DNA of 64,000 nt from Desulfuromonadaceae bacterium. GTDB lineage: Bacteria > Desulfobacterota > Desulfuromonadia > Geobacterales > Pseudopelobacteraceae. Shown here in pieces: positions 48,030-58,386 of this stretch (within the stretch, counting starts at the first letter, position 1; each line of letters starts with the position of its first letter). The position numbers and the translations under genes are program-made. The notes below the pieces were generated by a model, which worked only from the letters and a program-made list of their open reading frames with translations, did no database searches and had not been told where the DNA came from. Location of the stretch: the NCBI GenBank assembly GCA_028681335.1, contig JAQUIT010000004.1, positions 124,001-188,000 of the forward strand. The letters run 5' to 3'.

Positions 48030-48254
48030 TTATTTATAATCTACTTCAACAGGATATTCTTGGTTATCAGCCATGTAAGCTTCCATACCTGTTTTGAGGT
48101 TCTTCAGATCCGAGTTGGCAGCCGAATTGTAAGCCTTAGCCCTGTAGGCAGAGAACTGCGGGATAGCAATGGCTGCCAGGATACCGATGATCGCAACAAC
48201 GATCAACAACTCGATCAGGGTAAAACCTTTGTTACTTCTGAACTTGTTTAACAT
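48030..48254 (-). CDS. pilA: Type IVa pilin, short aromatic-rich (PilA/PilA-N)
   Basis: The 74-residue prepilin is cut after NKG to give a 64-residue mature pilin starting [17 protein letters not shown] with Glu5. It lacks the globular C-terminal domain of ordinary pilins, as in Geobacter. Aromatics lie at mature positions 1, 24, 27, 32, 50, 57 and 63 (7 of 64). Such short pilins are implicated in extracellular electron transfer or in a pseudopilus-like secretion role. AAAGGAG precedes the ATG, and a sigma-54 promoter candidate lies upstream. Confidence 0.96.
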   Translation of the reverse strand: MLNKFRSNKGFTLIELLIVVAIIGILAAIAIPQFSAYRAKAYNSAANSDLKNLKTGMEAYMADNQEYPVEVDYK

Positions 48255-48321
48255 AATGTTACTCCTTTCGTGGTTTGTGCCCTGTGGTCAGAGCTTGGTT
48301 GTGAAGTTACCATACTAATAC

Positions 48322-48337
48322 GCAATATCAAGACCAA
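48322..48337 (-). promoter_or_regulatory. Candidate sigma-54 promoter of pilA
   Basis: On the minus strand TTGGTCTTGATATTGC places TGG (48334-48336) and TTGC (48322-48325) eight bases apart, the spacing of -24/-12 elements. The CAC of the -24 box is not conserved. Transcription would start near 48312, leaving a leader of about 57 bases. pilR, a sigma-54 activator, lies directly upstream on the same strand. Confidence 0.6.
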
Positions 48338-48487
48338 AATCAAAGACTTTCGCAACAACCTGTAATTATTACACTAGCAAAGGTTGCCTACGCCTTCACC
48401 GTCTTGTAGCAACTCATTACCGGCAGCATGCAGTGACAATTTTTGTCAGATATGTAATTTTCAAAACGCATACAACCCCGCTTACCA

Positions 48488-49867
48488 TCATTCCTCCCCG
48501 CTATCCAGCCCAAACTTCGCCAATCGATAGCGGAACGAACGGAACGACATCCCCAGCAGCTCCCCCGCTTTCTTCTTCGCCCCGCCGGTCTTCTCCAGCG
48601 CCTTGAGCAGATATTTCTTCTCCAGATCTTCCAACAGCGGCTCCAGCATCATCCCTTCGTCAGGGATATTGCATTCGGCGGTGAGGCAGGGCGATTTCTG
48701 GACCAGCAACTGTTGCGGCAGGCTGCTCTCGGAAATAAGTGCCGGATCCAGAATCAGACTCCGCTCGATGCAGTTCTCCAGCTCACGGATGTTACCGGGG
48801 TAGGGATGATTCATCAGCGCCTTCAGCGCTCCGGGAGTGACTGCAGCCGGCTTGCTTTGTCCGTCCGCCTGATATTTTCGGCAGAAATTTTCGATCAGCA
48901 GCGGGATATCCTCGATCCGTTCCCGCAGCGGCGGCATGACGAGCTGAACGACGTTGAGGCGGTAAAACAGATCTTCGCGGAATGTCCCGTCCTTGACCTG
49001 ACTTTCAAGATCACGGTTTGAGGCGCTGATGATGCGGACATCAGCCTTGCGCGTCACGGCGTCCCCCACCCGCTTGAATTCACGTTCCTGCAGCACCCGC
49101 AGCAGTTTGGTCTGCATCAACAGCGGCAACTCGCCGATCTCGTCCAGAAAAAGAGTGCCACCTTCTGCCTGCTCAAACAGGCCGGGCCGATCACCCACTG
49201 CGCCTGTAAAAGAACCCTTTTTATGCCCGAACAGCTCGCTTTCGATCAGATTTTCCGGGATAGCACCACAGTTGACGGCAACAAACGGTTTTGATTTACG
49301 CGGACTACAGATGTGAATCGAACGGGCTGCCAGCTCTTTTCCGGTGCCGCTTTCACCAAGAATCAACACACTGCTCTGACTGGCAGCCACCTTCTGGATC
49401 ATGTCAAAAAGCTCACGCATTTTCTGGCTTTTGCCAATGATGCCGCAGAAACTGTCCCGTTCGCTGACACCTTTTTTTAGCAGAACGTTTTCTCGCTTTA
49501 ACCCCTGCTTTTCAAGCGCGTTTTTGACCAGTTGCTTGATCTCTTCGTTCTTGAACGGCTTACAGATGTAATCGTATGCACCCAATTTCATCGCCTCCAC
49601 CGCCTGCTCGGACGTTGAAAAGGCGGTCAGCATCAGCACGGCCGTTTCCGGCGAATTTTGTTTGATGCGCCCCAGTAACTCGATCCCGGACAGACCTGGC
49701 ATATTTACATCGGACAGGACCAGATCAAACAGCGATGATTCCATCACGCGGAGCGCTTCCAATGCGGAGCTGGCCACGGTTACATTATACCCCTCGCGCT
49801 CCAGCAAGATAGAGAGGAACTCACGCATACTTAATTCATCATCTACAATCAGTATTCTTATAGTCAT
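48488..49867 (-). CDS. pilR: Sigma-54 dependent response regulator PilR
   Basis: The 459-residue NtrC-type regulator has a receiver domain (phospho-acceptor Asp53 in LSDVNMPG), an AAA+ domain with LGESGTGKE, the sigma-54 contact loop GSFTGA and DEIGELP, and a Fis-type helix-turn-helix at the C-terminus (KKAGELLGMSFRSFRYRL). In Geobacter PilR activates pilA. The kinase gene pilS, usually next to it, is not in the window; enolase diverges from its start instead. Confidence 0.93.
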   Translation of the reverse strand: MTIRILIVDDELSMREFLSILLEREGYNVTVASSALEALRVMESSLFDLVLSDVNMPGLSGIELLGRIKQNSPETAVLMLTAFSTSEQAVEAMKLGAYDYICKPFKNEEIKQLVKNALEKQGLKRENVLLKKGVSERDSFCGIIGKSQKMRELFDMIQKVAASQSSVLILGESGTGKELAARSIHICSPRKSKPFVAVNCGAIPENLIESELFGHKKGSFTGAVGDRPGLFEQAEGGTLFLDEIGELPLLMQTKLLRVLQEREFKRVGDAVTRKADVRIISASNRDLESQVKDGTFREDLFYRLNVVQLVMPPLRERIEDIPLLIENFCRKYQADGQSKPAAVTPGALKALMNHPYPGNIRELENCIERSLILDPALISESSLPQQLLVQKSPCLTAECNIPDEGMMLEPLLEDLEKKYLLKALEKTGGAKKKAGELLGMSFRSFRYRLAKFGLDSGEE

Positions 49868-50008
49868 GCCTGCAACCCCCTATCCGAGACCCAATTTGTA
49901 AATGAGGATATTCGCAACCCCTTTGTTATTCTGACAGCTTACAGAAGAGTGCCGTTTTTTGTCATATCATATATACGCCCTTTTGTGAAGTGCGGCCATT
50001 GATTATAA

Positions 50009-51424
<1,416 letters not shown>

Positions 51425-51443
51425 AGTTGCACATACACTGACA

Positions 51444-51475
51444 CGAAAGGCGGAGAATTCTCCGCCTTTCGTTTA
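51444..51475 (+). terminator. Terminator after eno
   Basis: A 12-bp perfect stem (CGAAAGGCGGAG at 51444-51455, CTCCGCCTTTCG at 51460-51471), an AATT loop and a short T-run (TTTATC), 20 bases past the eno stop. This is a textbook Rho-independent terminator. The pgi ribosome site follows 14 bases later, so some read-through or a compact promoter is needed for pgi. Confidence 0.85.
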
Positions 51476-51496
51476 TCTGCAAATCTGGAGGGACAA

Positions 51497-53089
51497 ATGA
51501 ATAACGACACCATTCTTTGGAACCGCTACAAGAAAGATCTCTGCTACTGCCCTGAAATTGGCCTCTCTCTTGATATCAGTCGTATGAAGTTTTCTGACGT
51601 CTTTTTTGCAGAGATGGAGCCCGCAATGCAGGGCGCATTCGCCGAAATGCACCAGTTGGAGGGAGGAGCAATTGCCAACCGTGACGAAGGACGCATGGTC
51701 GGTCATTACTGGCTGAGGAAGCCATCACTCTCTCCGACACCAGAGATTCGCCATGAGATCGAGGCGGCCATCGAACAGACCCTGTCATTCAGCTCAAAAA
51801 TTCACAGCGGCGCCATAAGCGCTCAGAACAGCAGCATTTTCAGAAACGTTCTTATTATCGGCATCGGTGGCTCTGCGCTGGGACCTCAATTTGTCGCCGA
51901 CGCGCTGACCTGCGCCACCGACCGCATGAAAACGTATTTTCTCGACAACACCGATCCTGACGGCTTCGACAAGGTTTTTACCGAACTGGGAGCGTCTATT
52001 TCACAGACCCTGACACTGGTCATATCAAAAAGCGGCTCAACCAAGGAAACCCGCAACGGGATGCTGGAGACCAAGGCTGCCTATCAGCGTGCCGGACTCG
52101 ATTTTTCCCAGCATGCCGTGGCAGTTACCGGCCTGGGCAGCGAATTGGATAGACTGGCACGGGCCGAGGGATGGCTGGAGCGTTTTCCGATGTGGGACTG
52201 GGTCGGGGGACGGACGTCTGTCACCTCAGCGGTCGGTCTCCTGCCGGCGGCACTGCAGGGAATTGACATCAGGGCACTGCTGGAAGGCGCCAAAGCTTGC
52301 GACGCCGTTACCAGCAAACTGGAAACGACCGGCAATCCAGCGGCGGTCATGGCGCTGATGTGGCACTACGCCACTGACGGGCGCGGCACGAAAGACCTGG
52401 TCATGCTGCCGTACAAGGATCGCCTGCTGCTGTTTTCCCGCTATCTGCAGCAGCTGATCATGGAATCGATCGGCAAAGAACGTGACCGTGACGGCGTCGC
52501 CGTAAAACAGGGGCTGACAGTTTACGGCAACAAGGGGTCTACTGATCAGCACGCCTATGTGCAGCAGTTGCGCGATGGCGTGGCGAACTTCTTCATCACG
52601 TTTATCGAGGTACTGAGAGATCGGGACGGCAGCTCGATGCTCGTCGAGGACGGCGTTACCAGCGGAGATTTCCTCTTCGGATTTTTCCAGGGGACGCGGG
52701 CGGCGCTTTACGAGAATGGCCGGGAATCGATGACCATCACGATTAATCAGGTCGATGCATATACGGTCGGCGTCCTGATAGCGCTGTTCGAGAGGGCCGT
52801 GGGATTTTACGCCAGTGTCGTCAATATCAACGCCTACCATCAACCGGGTGTGGAAGCCGGCAAAAAAGCGGCCGGAGCCGTAATTGCACTTCAGAAATCG
52901 GTGATGGAGCTGTTGCAGCAGGAAAAGCGCAGCATGACAGCGGAGGCAATCGCGGACCTTCTCGGAAAGCCGGAAGAAGCGGAAATGGTTTTCGCCATAC
53001 TGAGGCATCTGGCGGCAAATCCGGACAGGGGGGTTATTCAGAGGCACTCCGATCTGCTCACAGAGACAACATTCCGGATTGCCGAATAG
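51497..53089 (+). CDS. pgi: Glucose-6-phosphate isomerase
   Basis: Interconverts glucose-6-phosphate and fructose-6-phosphate. The 530-residue protein has two SIS folds, [12 protein letters not shown], the phosphate-binding loop SKSGSTKET and [12 protein letters not shown]. The catalytic residues include the Glu in [10 protein letters not shown] and a His in [16 protein letters not shown] precedes the ATG. Pairing with enolase gives a small sugar-metabolism block. Confidence 0.95.
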   Translation: MNNDTILWNRYKKDLCYCPEIGLSLDISRMKFSDVFFAEMEPAMQGAFAEMHQLEGGAIANRDEGRMVGHYWLRKPSLSPTPEIRHEIEAAIEQTLSFSSKIHSGAISAQNSSIFRNVLIIGIGGSALGPQFVADALTCATDRMKTYFLDNTDPDGFDKVFTELGASISQTLTLVISKSGSTKETRNGMLETKAAYQRAGLDFSQHAVAVTGLGSELDRLARAEGWLERFPMWDWVGGRTSVTSAVGLLPAALQGIDIRALLEGAKACDAVTSKLETTGNPAAVMALMWHYATDGRGTKDLVMLPYKDRLLLFSRYLQQLIMESIGKERDRDGVAVKQGLTVYGNKGSTDQHAYVQQLRDGVANFFITFIEVLRDRDGSSMLVEDGVTSGDFLFGFFQGTRAALYENGRESMTITINQVDAYTVGVLIALFERAVGFYASVVNINAYHQPGVEAGKKAAGAVIALQKSVMELLQQEKRSMTAEAIADLLGKPEEAEMVFAILRHLAANPDRGVIQRHSDLLTETTFRIAE

Positions 53090-53090
53090 T

Positions 53091-53181
53091 TTTTTCACAA
53101 CCACCCCCTCCAAACCTCCACTTATCAAGGGAGGCTTAAAAACCTCCCCCCTGATAAGGGGGGATTGAGGGGGGTTGTTTT
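53091..53181. repeat. Large GC-rich inverted repeat, bidirectional terminator
   Basis: Two arms of about 36-38 bases pair with few mismatches around CTTAAAAA, with T-runs at both outer edges (53090-53095 and 53178-53183). It fills the whole space between the convergent pgi and hrpB stops. The core resembles the CCCCTTATCAAGGGG-type intergenic repeats dispersed in many bacterial genomes. It can terminate transcription from both sides; whether it is a repeated family here cannot be seen from one copy. Confidence 0.75.
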
Positions 53182-53182
53182 T

Positions 53183-55711
53183 TCACCCTTTCGGCTTCAC
53201 CCGGCGGGTCGGGACCGCACTCCAAGGGTCGTCAGGCCAGGGATGCCTCGGGTAACGCCCCTTGAGCTCCTTTTTAACCTGCTGGTACGAACCATCCCAG
53301 AACCCGCGCAGATCACGGGTCACCTGAATCGGCCTTCCGGCTGGCGAGAGCAGATGCAACAGCACCGGAACCCTCCCCCCGCACACGGCCGGCCCGACCG
53401 CCAAACCGAACAGCTCCTGAAGCTTCACCGCCAGCACCGGAACTTCGGTGGAATAATCAATTCTGACCCGTGAGCCGCTCGGAACGGCGAGGTGGGTCGG
53501 TGTCAATTCATCCAGTTCACGCTGCTGCCGGTAATCCAGCCTATTCCTCAGGATCTCGGCAATATTGAGCTGAGCCGCTTTTTTCGCAGAGTTGACCCCT
53601 TCAAGAGAAGGTGCCAGCCACTCTTCAAGCGTGTCACACAGCGCGGCATCCGACACGTCCGGCCATTCCCGTTCCGGAAAGGCTGTGTGCAACAGCATCA
53701 GGCGCCCCTGCAGCTGACGGACCGCGTCATTCATCGACAGGAAGGTTAAAGCAGAGGCACGCAACGCAGCTATCACTGCGGGCACCGCCTGAACTGCCGA
53801 GGGGACGACCGCTTCAGCAGAAAGCTGAAGACTCCCCAACCGTTCCAGCCGCCTGCCAATCACCCGCCCCTCACGGTCATCCCAACTCACTACTACTTCT
53901 CTCCGTATATGCTGCACACGCTCCTCGCGGATGACAGCCTCGGATATTTCGGTTGCAAGATGAACGACCGCTTCAGCCTGATGTCCGGCATCAAGTGCCG
54001 GTGCTATAATATAGTCAGCCGACCTGACGGCACTCCGCTCCGAAATACGTGCCCCGCGCCCGCCGGAAAGCAGGTACCCGTCACCGGACGCTCTGCGCCT
54101 CGCAAGACGGTCAGGATATGCAGCCAGCAGCAGTCTGGAAATGCTGTCATCATCACCGTTCTCATACCGCCCCGTTTCAGCTGCGCCCAGAAAGCGCCGC
54201 AGCTGACCGGCAACCCGCTCCACGTTTTTTACTGCCGCTAGGTCCATCCGGCGCTCATTTCGCCCCGACAATTGCCACCCCTTAAGTGCCTCCAGTCGAT
54301 CGGCAATATCGGAACTGCTGGTAGGTGGCGGCAAACTGCCCGGGATATGGCGGAACAGGTCGCGCTCAGAAAGCAGTGCCGCAACCCGGCACCCCAGGCC
54401 GGGACAGCACAGCTCTACGGAACGGAGCAGCAATCGGCCGAGGCGCGGGTGGAGAGGCATCCGCACAACTTCTCGCCCGGACGCGGTGATGCGCCCGCCC
54501 TCGTCGAACAGGTCCAACTCAACGAGGAGCCGCCGGGCAGACTCCTGTGCTGCGGCAGGCGGCGCATCAAGCCAGCCGAGCTGCAGCGGGTCAGTGACTC
54601 CCCAGGCCGCCAGCTCCAGGAGCAGTTGGGAAAGATCAGTTACACAGATCTCCGGAGGGGTGTGCTGAACCATCGCCTGCAGTGTATGCGGGGTATACAG
54701 ACGGTAGCAGACTCCCGGAGCGGTACGTCCCGCCCGCCCAGCCCGCTGTTCGGCGGAGGCTCTTGATTCACGAACGGTGACCAGCCGGTTCAGACCATTG
54801 CCCGGGTCGTACTGCAGTCGCCGCGAAACACCGCAATCAATGACGGTCCGGACACCATCAATGGTCAGGCTGGTCTCCGCGATACTGGTGGCCAGTACGA
54901 TCTTGCGGAGCTCCCCTCTCCGGATCACCTTCTGCTGCTCGGCTATCGGTAGATCGCCATAAAGCTGACAGACCATGACATCTCTGCTAACAACTGCGGA
55001 TTCGGCCAGCTGCGCCGCGCAGGCACGGATTTCCCCTGAACCGGGGAGAAACGCCAGAATATCCCCTTCCGTTTCATTCAGCGCCCTTATAACCGCTGCA
55101 GCCATACGCTGGGCGAGACGACCATGCCCTTTATCATCAAGGTATCTCATCTCGACAGGAAACGAACGTCCTTCAGAGCTGATCACCGGCGCGTGCTCAA
55201 GCAGTCTGGCAAGCGGCTGAATGTCAAGCGTCGCCGACATCACCATGATCTTCAAGTCACTGCGCAGCTGCTGCACCTCACGGCAGAGAGCCAGCCCCAG
55301 ATCAGCATGAATACTCCGCTCATGAAACTCGTCGAAGATGACCAGCGCAATACCGGCAAGCTCCGGATCACCCTGAATCCTGCGGGTCAGAATCCCCTCG
55401 GTCACCACCTCAATACGTGTTGCCTTGGAAGTACAGCTGTCAAAGCGCACCGAATACCCAACGGTCTTCCCGACCTCCTCACCCAGACACCCGGCCATCC
55501 AGCGTGCCGCCGACACCGCGGCGATCCGCCGCGGTTCCAGCATGACAATGCGACCGGCAGCGGGAGGAATACAGTCAAGCAGAGCCAATGGGACGCGCGT
55601 GGTTTTACCCGCGCCGGGAGAGGCATGGAGAATGACGCTCAGATTATGTTGAATGGATTGAAGTAACGCCGGCAGGATTTCGTCGATAGGAAGCTTAGTC
55701 AGCTTGTTCAT
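53183..55711 (-). CDS. hrpB: ATP-dependent RNA helicase HrpB
   Basis: The 842-residue DEAH/RHA-type helicase has motif I GAGKTTR, motif II DEFHERS, motif III SATL, QRAGRAGR (motif VI), the helical HA2 region and the HrpB-specific C-terminus (LAPSLEGV; HPWPDDPWSAVPTRR at the end). Its biological role is poorly known in bacteria. The start overlaps the larE stop by 17 bases, so the two are coupled. Confidence 0.93.
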   Translation of the reverse strand: MNKLTKLPIDEILPALLQSIQHNLSVILHASPGAGKTTRVPLALLDCIPPAAGRIVMLEPRRIAAVSAARWMAGCLGEEVGKTVGYSVRFDSCTSKATRIEVVTEGILTRRIQGDPELAGIALVIFDEFHERSIHADLGLALCREVQQLRSDLKIMVMSATLDIQPLARLLEHAPVISSEGRSFPVEMRYLDDKGHGRLAQRMAAAVIRALNETEGDILAFLPGSGEIRACAAQLAESAVVSRDVMVCQLYGDLPIAEQQKVIRRGELRKIVLATSIAETSLTIDGVRTVIDCGVSRRLQYDPGNGLNRLVTVRESRASAEQRAGRAGRTAPGVCYRLYTPHTLQAMVQHTPPEICVTDLSQLLLELAAWGVTDPLQLGWLDAPPAAAQESARRLLVELDLFDEGGRITASGREVVRMPLHPRLGRLLLRSVELCCPGLGCRVAALLSERDLFRHIPGSLPPPTSSSDIADRLEALKGWQLSGRNERRMDLAAVKNVERVAGQLRRFLGAAETGRYENGDDDSISRLLLAAYPDRLARRRASGDGYLLSGGRGARISERSAVRSADYIIAPALDAGHQAEAVVHLATEISEAVIREERVQHIRREVVVSWDDREGRVIGRRLERLGSLQLSAEAVVPSAVQAVPAVIAALRASALTFLSMNDAVRQLQGRLMLLHTAFPEREWPDVSDAALCDTLEEWLAPSLEGVNSAKKAAQLNIAEILRNRLDYRQQRELDELTPTHLAVPSGSRVRIDYSTEVPVLAVKLQELFGLAVGPAVCGGRVPVLLHLLSPAGRPIQVTRDLRGFWDGSYQQVKKELKGRYPRHPWPDDPWSAVPTRRVKPKG

Positions 55712-56504
55712 TCATGGCCCCGGTTCGATAACCTTGCAGATCGAGCGCAACATACGTAAAACCGGCAGCTTTCACCAGCCTGATCACGTCATCGCGCAAG
55801 GTTGCGGATGCAAGTCTGAACTCAGCTTCGCCAAGCTCTATCCTCGCAACAGCGCCGTGATAACGCACCCGCAACGTCCGGAATCCCAGGCTCCGCAGCG
55901 ATTCCTCGGCCTGGGCAACCTGAGCAACCCGTTCGGGAGTGATGGCGGTACCGTAGGGAAACCGGCTGGAGAGGCAGGCAAAAGCCGGTTTATCCCAGGT
56001 CGGCAGACCCATGGTGCGGGAGAGGTCGCGGATGTCCTGTTTGCTGAAACCGGCTTCCACAAGAGGGCTGCGCACCAGCAGCTCTTCGGCGGCTTTCCGG
56101 CCGGGGCGGTGGTCGGCGGCATCGTCGATGTTGGTGCCGTCCAGAACATGCTGCAAACCTTCCCGGTCGGCAATTTCACGCAACTTTCCGAACAGTTCCT
56201 TCTTGCAGTAATAGCAGCGGTTGCGGGGATTGTCGCGGAATTCCGGGAGGTCCATCTCAGAGGAAGCGATCACCCTATGCCGTCCGCCAATCTGTTCGGC
56301 CAGCGCGTACGCTTCGTTCAGTTCACGCTCCGGATAGGTCTTTGACGTAGCCGTAACCGCCAGCACCCGTTTTCCGAGCACTTCCACCGCCACAGCAAAC
56401 AGAAGCGTCGAATCGACTCCACCGGAAAAACCGACCACGCAGCCACCCATGCCAGCCAGAATCGTGCGCAGTTTATCTGCTTTGTCGCCCGTTACCGTCG
56501 TCAT
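55695..56504 (-). CDS. larE: LarE-family ATP-dependent sulfur transferase
   Basis: A 269-residue PP-loop ATPase (GFSGGVDSTLL, residues 25-35) of the LarE group, which makes the nickel-pincer cofactor of lactate racemase by donating sulfur. Three Cys are conserved in position: C97 and C100 (CYYC) and C177 (ACLSSR). One-Cys LarE sacrifices its thiol; three-Cys forms are thought to hold an iron-sulfur cluster and act catalytically, and this looks like the latter. No larA, larB or larC is nearby. Confidence 0.88.
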   Translation of the reverse strand: MTTVTGDKADKLRTILAGMGGCVVGFSGGVDSTLLFAVAVEVLGKRVLAVTATSKTYPERELNEAYALAEQIGGRHRVIASSEMDLPEFRDNPRNRCYYCKKELFGKLREIADREGLQHVLDGTNIDDAADHRPGRKAAEELLVRSPLVEAGFSKQDIRDLSRTMGLPTWDKPAFACLSSRFPYGTAITPERVAQVAQAEESLRSLGFRTLRVRYHGAVARIELGEAEFRLASATLRDDVIRLVKAAGFTYVALDLQGYRTGAMNEQAD

Positions 56505-56527
56505 AATAGCTGCTCCGTCACTTGAAC

Positions 56528-58147
56528 TTACAGGATATAATCTGTTGAAAGAAAGTGTGATTTACGTTCACGCACAATGGTAGAGATGATCTCGCGATTG
56601 GCATCGGTCTCGCGCGCCGCCACGACGATTCTGATGGAGAAAATACGCAGGGCATCCGCCACGGACTGAGCGCCGTCAGCAGAGTTTTTACGCCCGTTGA
56701 AAGGAAAGCTGTCCGGGCTTCGCTGACACTGGCTGTTGATGTTGATGCGGCAGACCTGGTTGACCAGGGCATCAACCAACTGGGCCAGCAGATCGGTATT
56801 CTGCCCGAAGATACTGGCCTGCTGACCGTAGTTTGAAGCCACCACATACTCGATCGGTTCCCGAATGTCATCGAATGGGACCACCGCAACAACAGGTCCG
56901 AACTGTTCTTCATGGTAAACCCGCATGGCTGGAGTCACCGGATACAGCAACGCCGGATAAAAGAACGAGTCGCTTCTGACCCCGCCGCCGGGGTTGACGA
57001 CACGCGCCCCCAGATTTTGAGCGTCAATGACCAGTCCCTCAAGATAAGCCGGTTTTTCCGGCTCCGGCAGCGGGGTAATGGTGACCCCCGGCTCCCACGG
57101 CATGCCGCAGGTGAGCGCATTTATTCCCGCGGACATCCGCTGCAGAAAGTCATCGGCTATCGATCTGTGCACGAACATGATCTTCAGGGCCGTGCAGCGC
57201 TGGCCGTTGAACGTCAGGCTCCCCTGGATACATTCGGCCACGGCCAGTTCGATATCGGCGTCTGGAAGGATAATCGCCGGATTCTTCGCATCCAGCCCGA
57301 GCACGCAACGGAGGCGGTGGGGTCGCGGGTGGACCGCCCGAAGGGCATCGGCGACACGATGGGTGCCGATAAAGCCGAGAACATCAACCTGTCCCGACGC
57401 CATCAGCGGCGGCACGACCGTTTCACCATCGCCATAGACCGTGTTGATGACGCCGGCCGGAAACGAATCACGGAATGCCTCCAACAGCGGCTGAAAAACC
57501 AGAATCCCGAAGCGGGGCGGCTTCAGCAGAATGGTGTTGCCCATCACCAGAGCCGGGATCAGCGTCGTGAAGGTTTCGTAGAGCGGGAAGTTATAGGGCC
57601 CCATGCAGAGCACCACCCCCAGCGGAGCGCGCCTGATCTGGCCGATGATCCCCTGCTGGATGACAAATCGGGATGATACCCGGTCAAGCTCTTTCAACGC
57701 CTCCAGCGTATCGTGGATATAGACAACCGTCCGGTCGAACTCCCGCTCAGCTTCCTGCAGCGATTTACCGATTTCCCACAGAAGAAGTGCGACAATCTCC
57801 GGGCGCTTTTTCAACATGGCAGCGGTAAATTTCTGGACACTCTGGATCCGCTCTCCCACCGACATGGTCGGCCAGACACCGCGGCCATTGGCATAGGCCC
57901 GTGCCGCCACGCCAAGCGTTTCAAGAGCCGCCGCTTCCGTCAGCAGCGGTGCTTCTCCAACAATTTTATGCCTGCATTCTTCAGCGGAACGTATGCAGAC
58001 CGGAGAAAACACCTCCTGCAGCGATCCATCCCACCTGCGCAGATCGCCATCAATCAGGTAGTAATCCTGCCTGATCGGCTGCCAGTTACGGTACTGTTCG
58101 GGAAGAGTGTTCACGGCGGGAAAGAGTGATTTGATTGTATGTACCAT
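56528..58147 (-). CDS. gapN: GapN-type aldehyde dehydrogenase (non-phosphorylating GAPDH-like)
   Basis: The 539-residue aldehyde dehydrogenase has the catalytic Cys318 in FNGQRCTALK and Asn186 in GPYNFP. GLDAKNPAI stands where the family's general-base Glu normally lies, so position 286 is Asp. It is nearest to NADP-dependent glyceraldehyde-3-phosphate dehydrogenases that bypass phosphoglycerate kinase and yield NADPH. The Glu-to-Asp change could alter activity or specificity. It is upstream of larE by 23 bases. Confidence 0.83.
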   Translation of the reverse strand: MVHTIKSLFPAVNTLPEQYRNWQPIRQDYYLIDGDLRRWDGSLQEVFSPVCIRSAEECRHKIVGEAPLLTEAAALETLGVAARAYANGRGVWPTMSVGERIQSVQKFTAAMLKKRPEIVALLLWEIGKSLQEAEREFDRTVVYIHDTLEALKELDRVSSRFVIQQGIIGQIRRAPLGVVLCMGPYNFPLYETFTTLIPALVMGNTILLKPPRFGILVFQPLLEAFRDSFPAGVINTVYGDGETVVPPLMASGQVDVLGFIGTHRVADALRAVHPRPHRLRCVLGLDAKNPAIILPDADIELAVAECIQGSLTFNGQRCTALKIMFVHRSIADDFLQRMSAGINALTCGMPWEPGVTITPLPEPEKPAYLEGLVIDAQNLGARVVNPGGGVRSDSFFYPALLYPVTPAMRVYHEEQFGPVVAVVPFDDIREPIEYVVASNYGQQASIFGQNTDLLAQLVDALVNQVCRININSQCQRSPDSFPFNGRKNSADGAQSVADALRIFSIRIVVAARETDANREIISTIVRERKSHFLSTDYIL

Positions 58148-58386
58148 GGGGGCAGCTTTCGTAGGTATTTGACTGCGCAGTCAGCGTAGGGTTTAAAAGC
58201 GCAATAATTATGTGCAAGAGATATTACTGACAAACTTAAAGGGCACCGCTTTAACGAATGCCCTGAAAGTGCCCGGAACTATTTGTGAACCATGCGTATC
58301 CGTCTACTATCTGAATGCCAAATATACTGGCATCCTTCATCTACGGTCAATAGAAAAGCCGCCTTGCGATTAAAAGAGCAGCTGAA

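Noticed and set aside
48375..48389. Second sigma-54-like sequence (AGGCAACCTTTGC) upstream of pilA
   Set aside because: The GG-to-GC distance is 10 bases instead of 12, so it cannot serve as a -24/-12 element.
52226..53128. 300-codon minus-strand frame opposite pgi
   Set aside because: Antisense to a clear glucose-6-phosphate isomerase; no domain or ribosome site.
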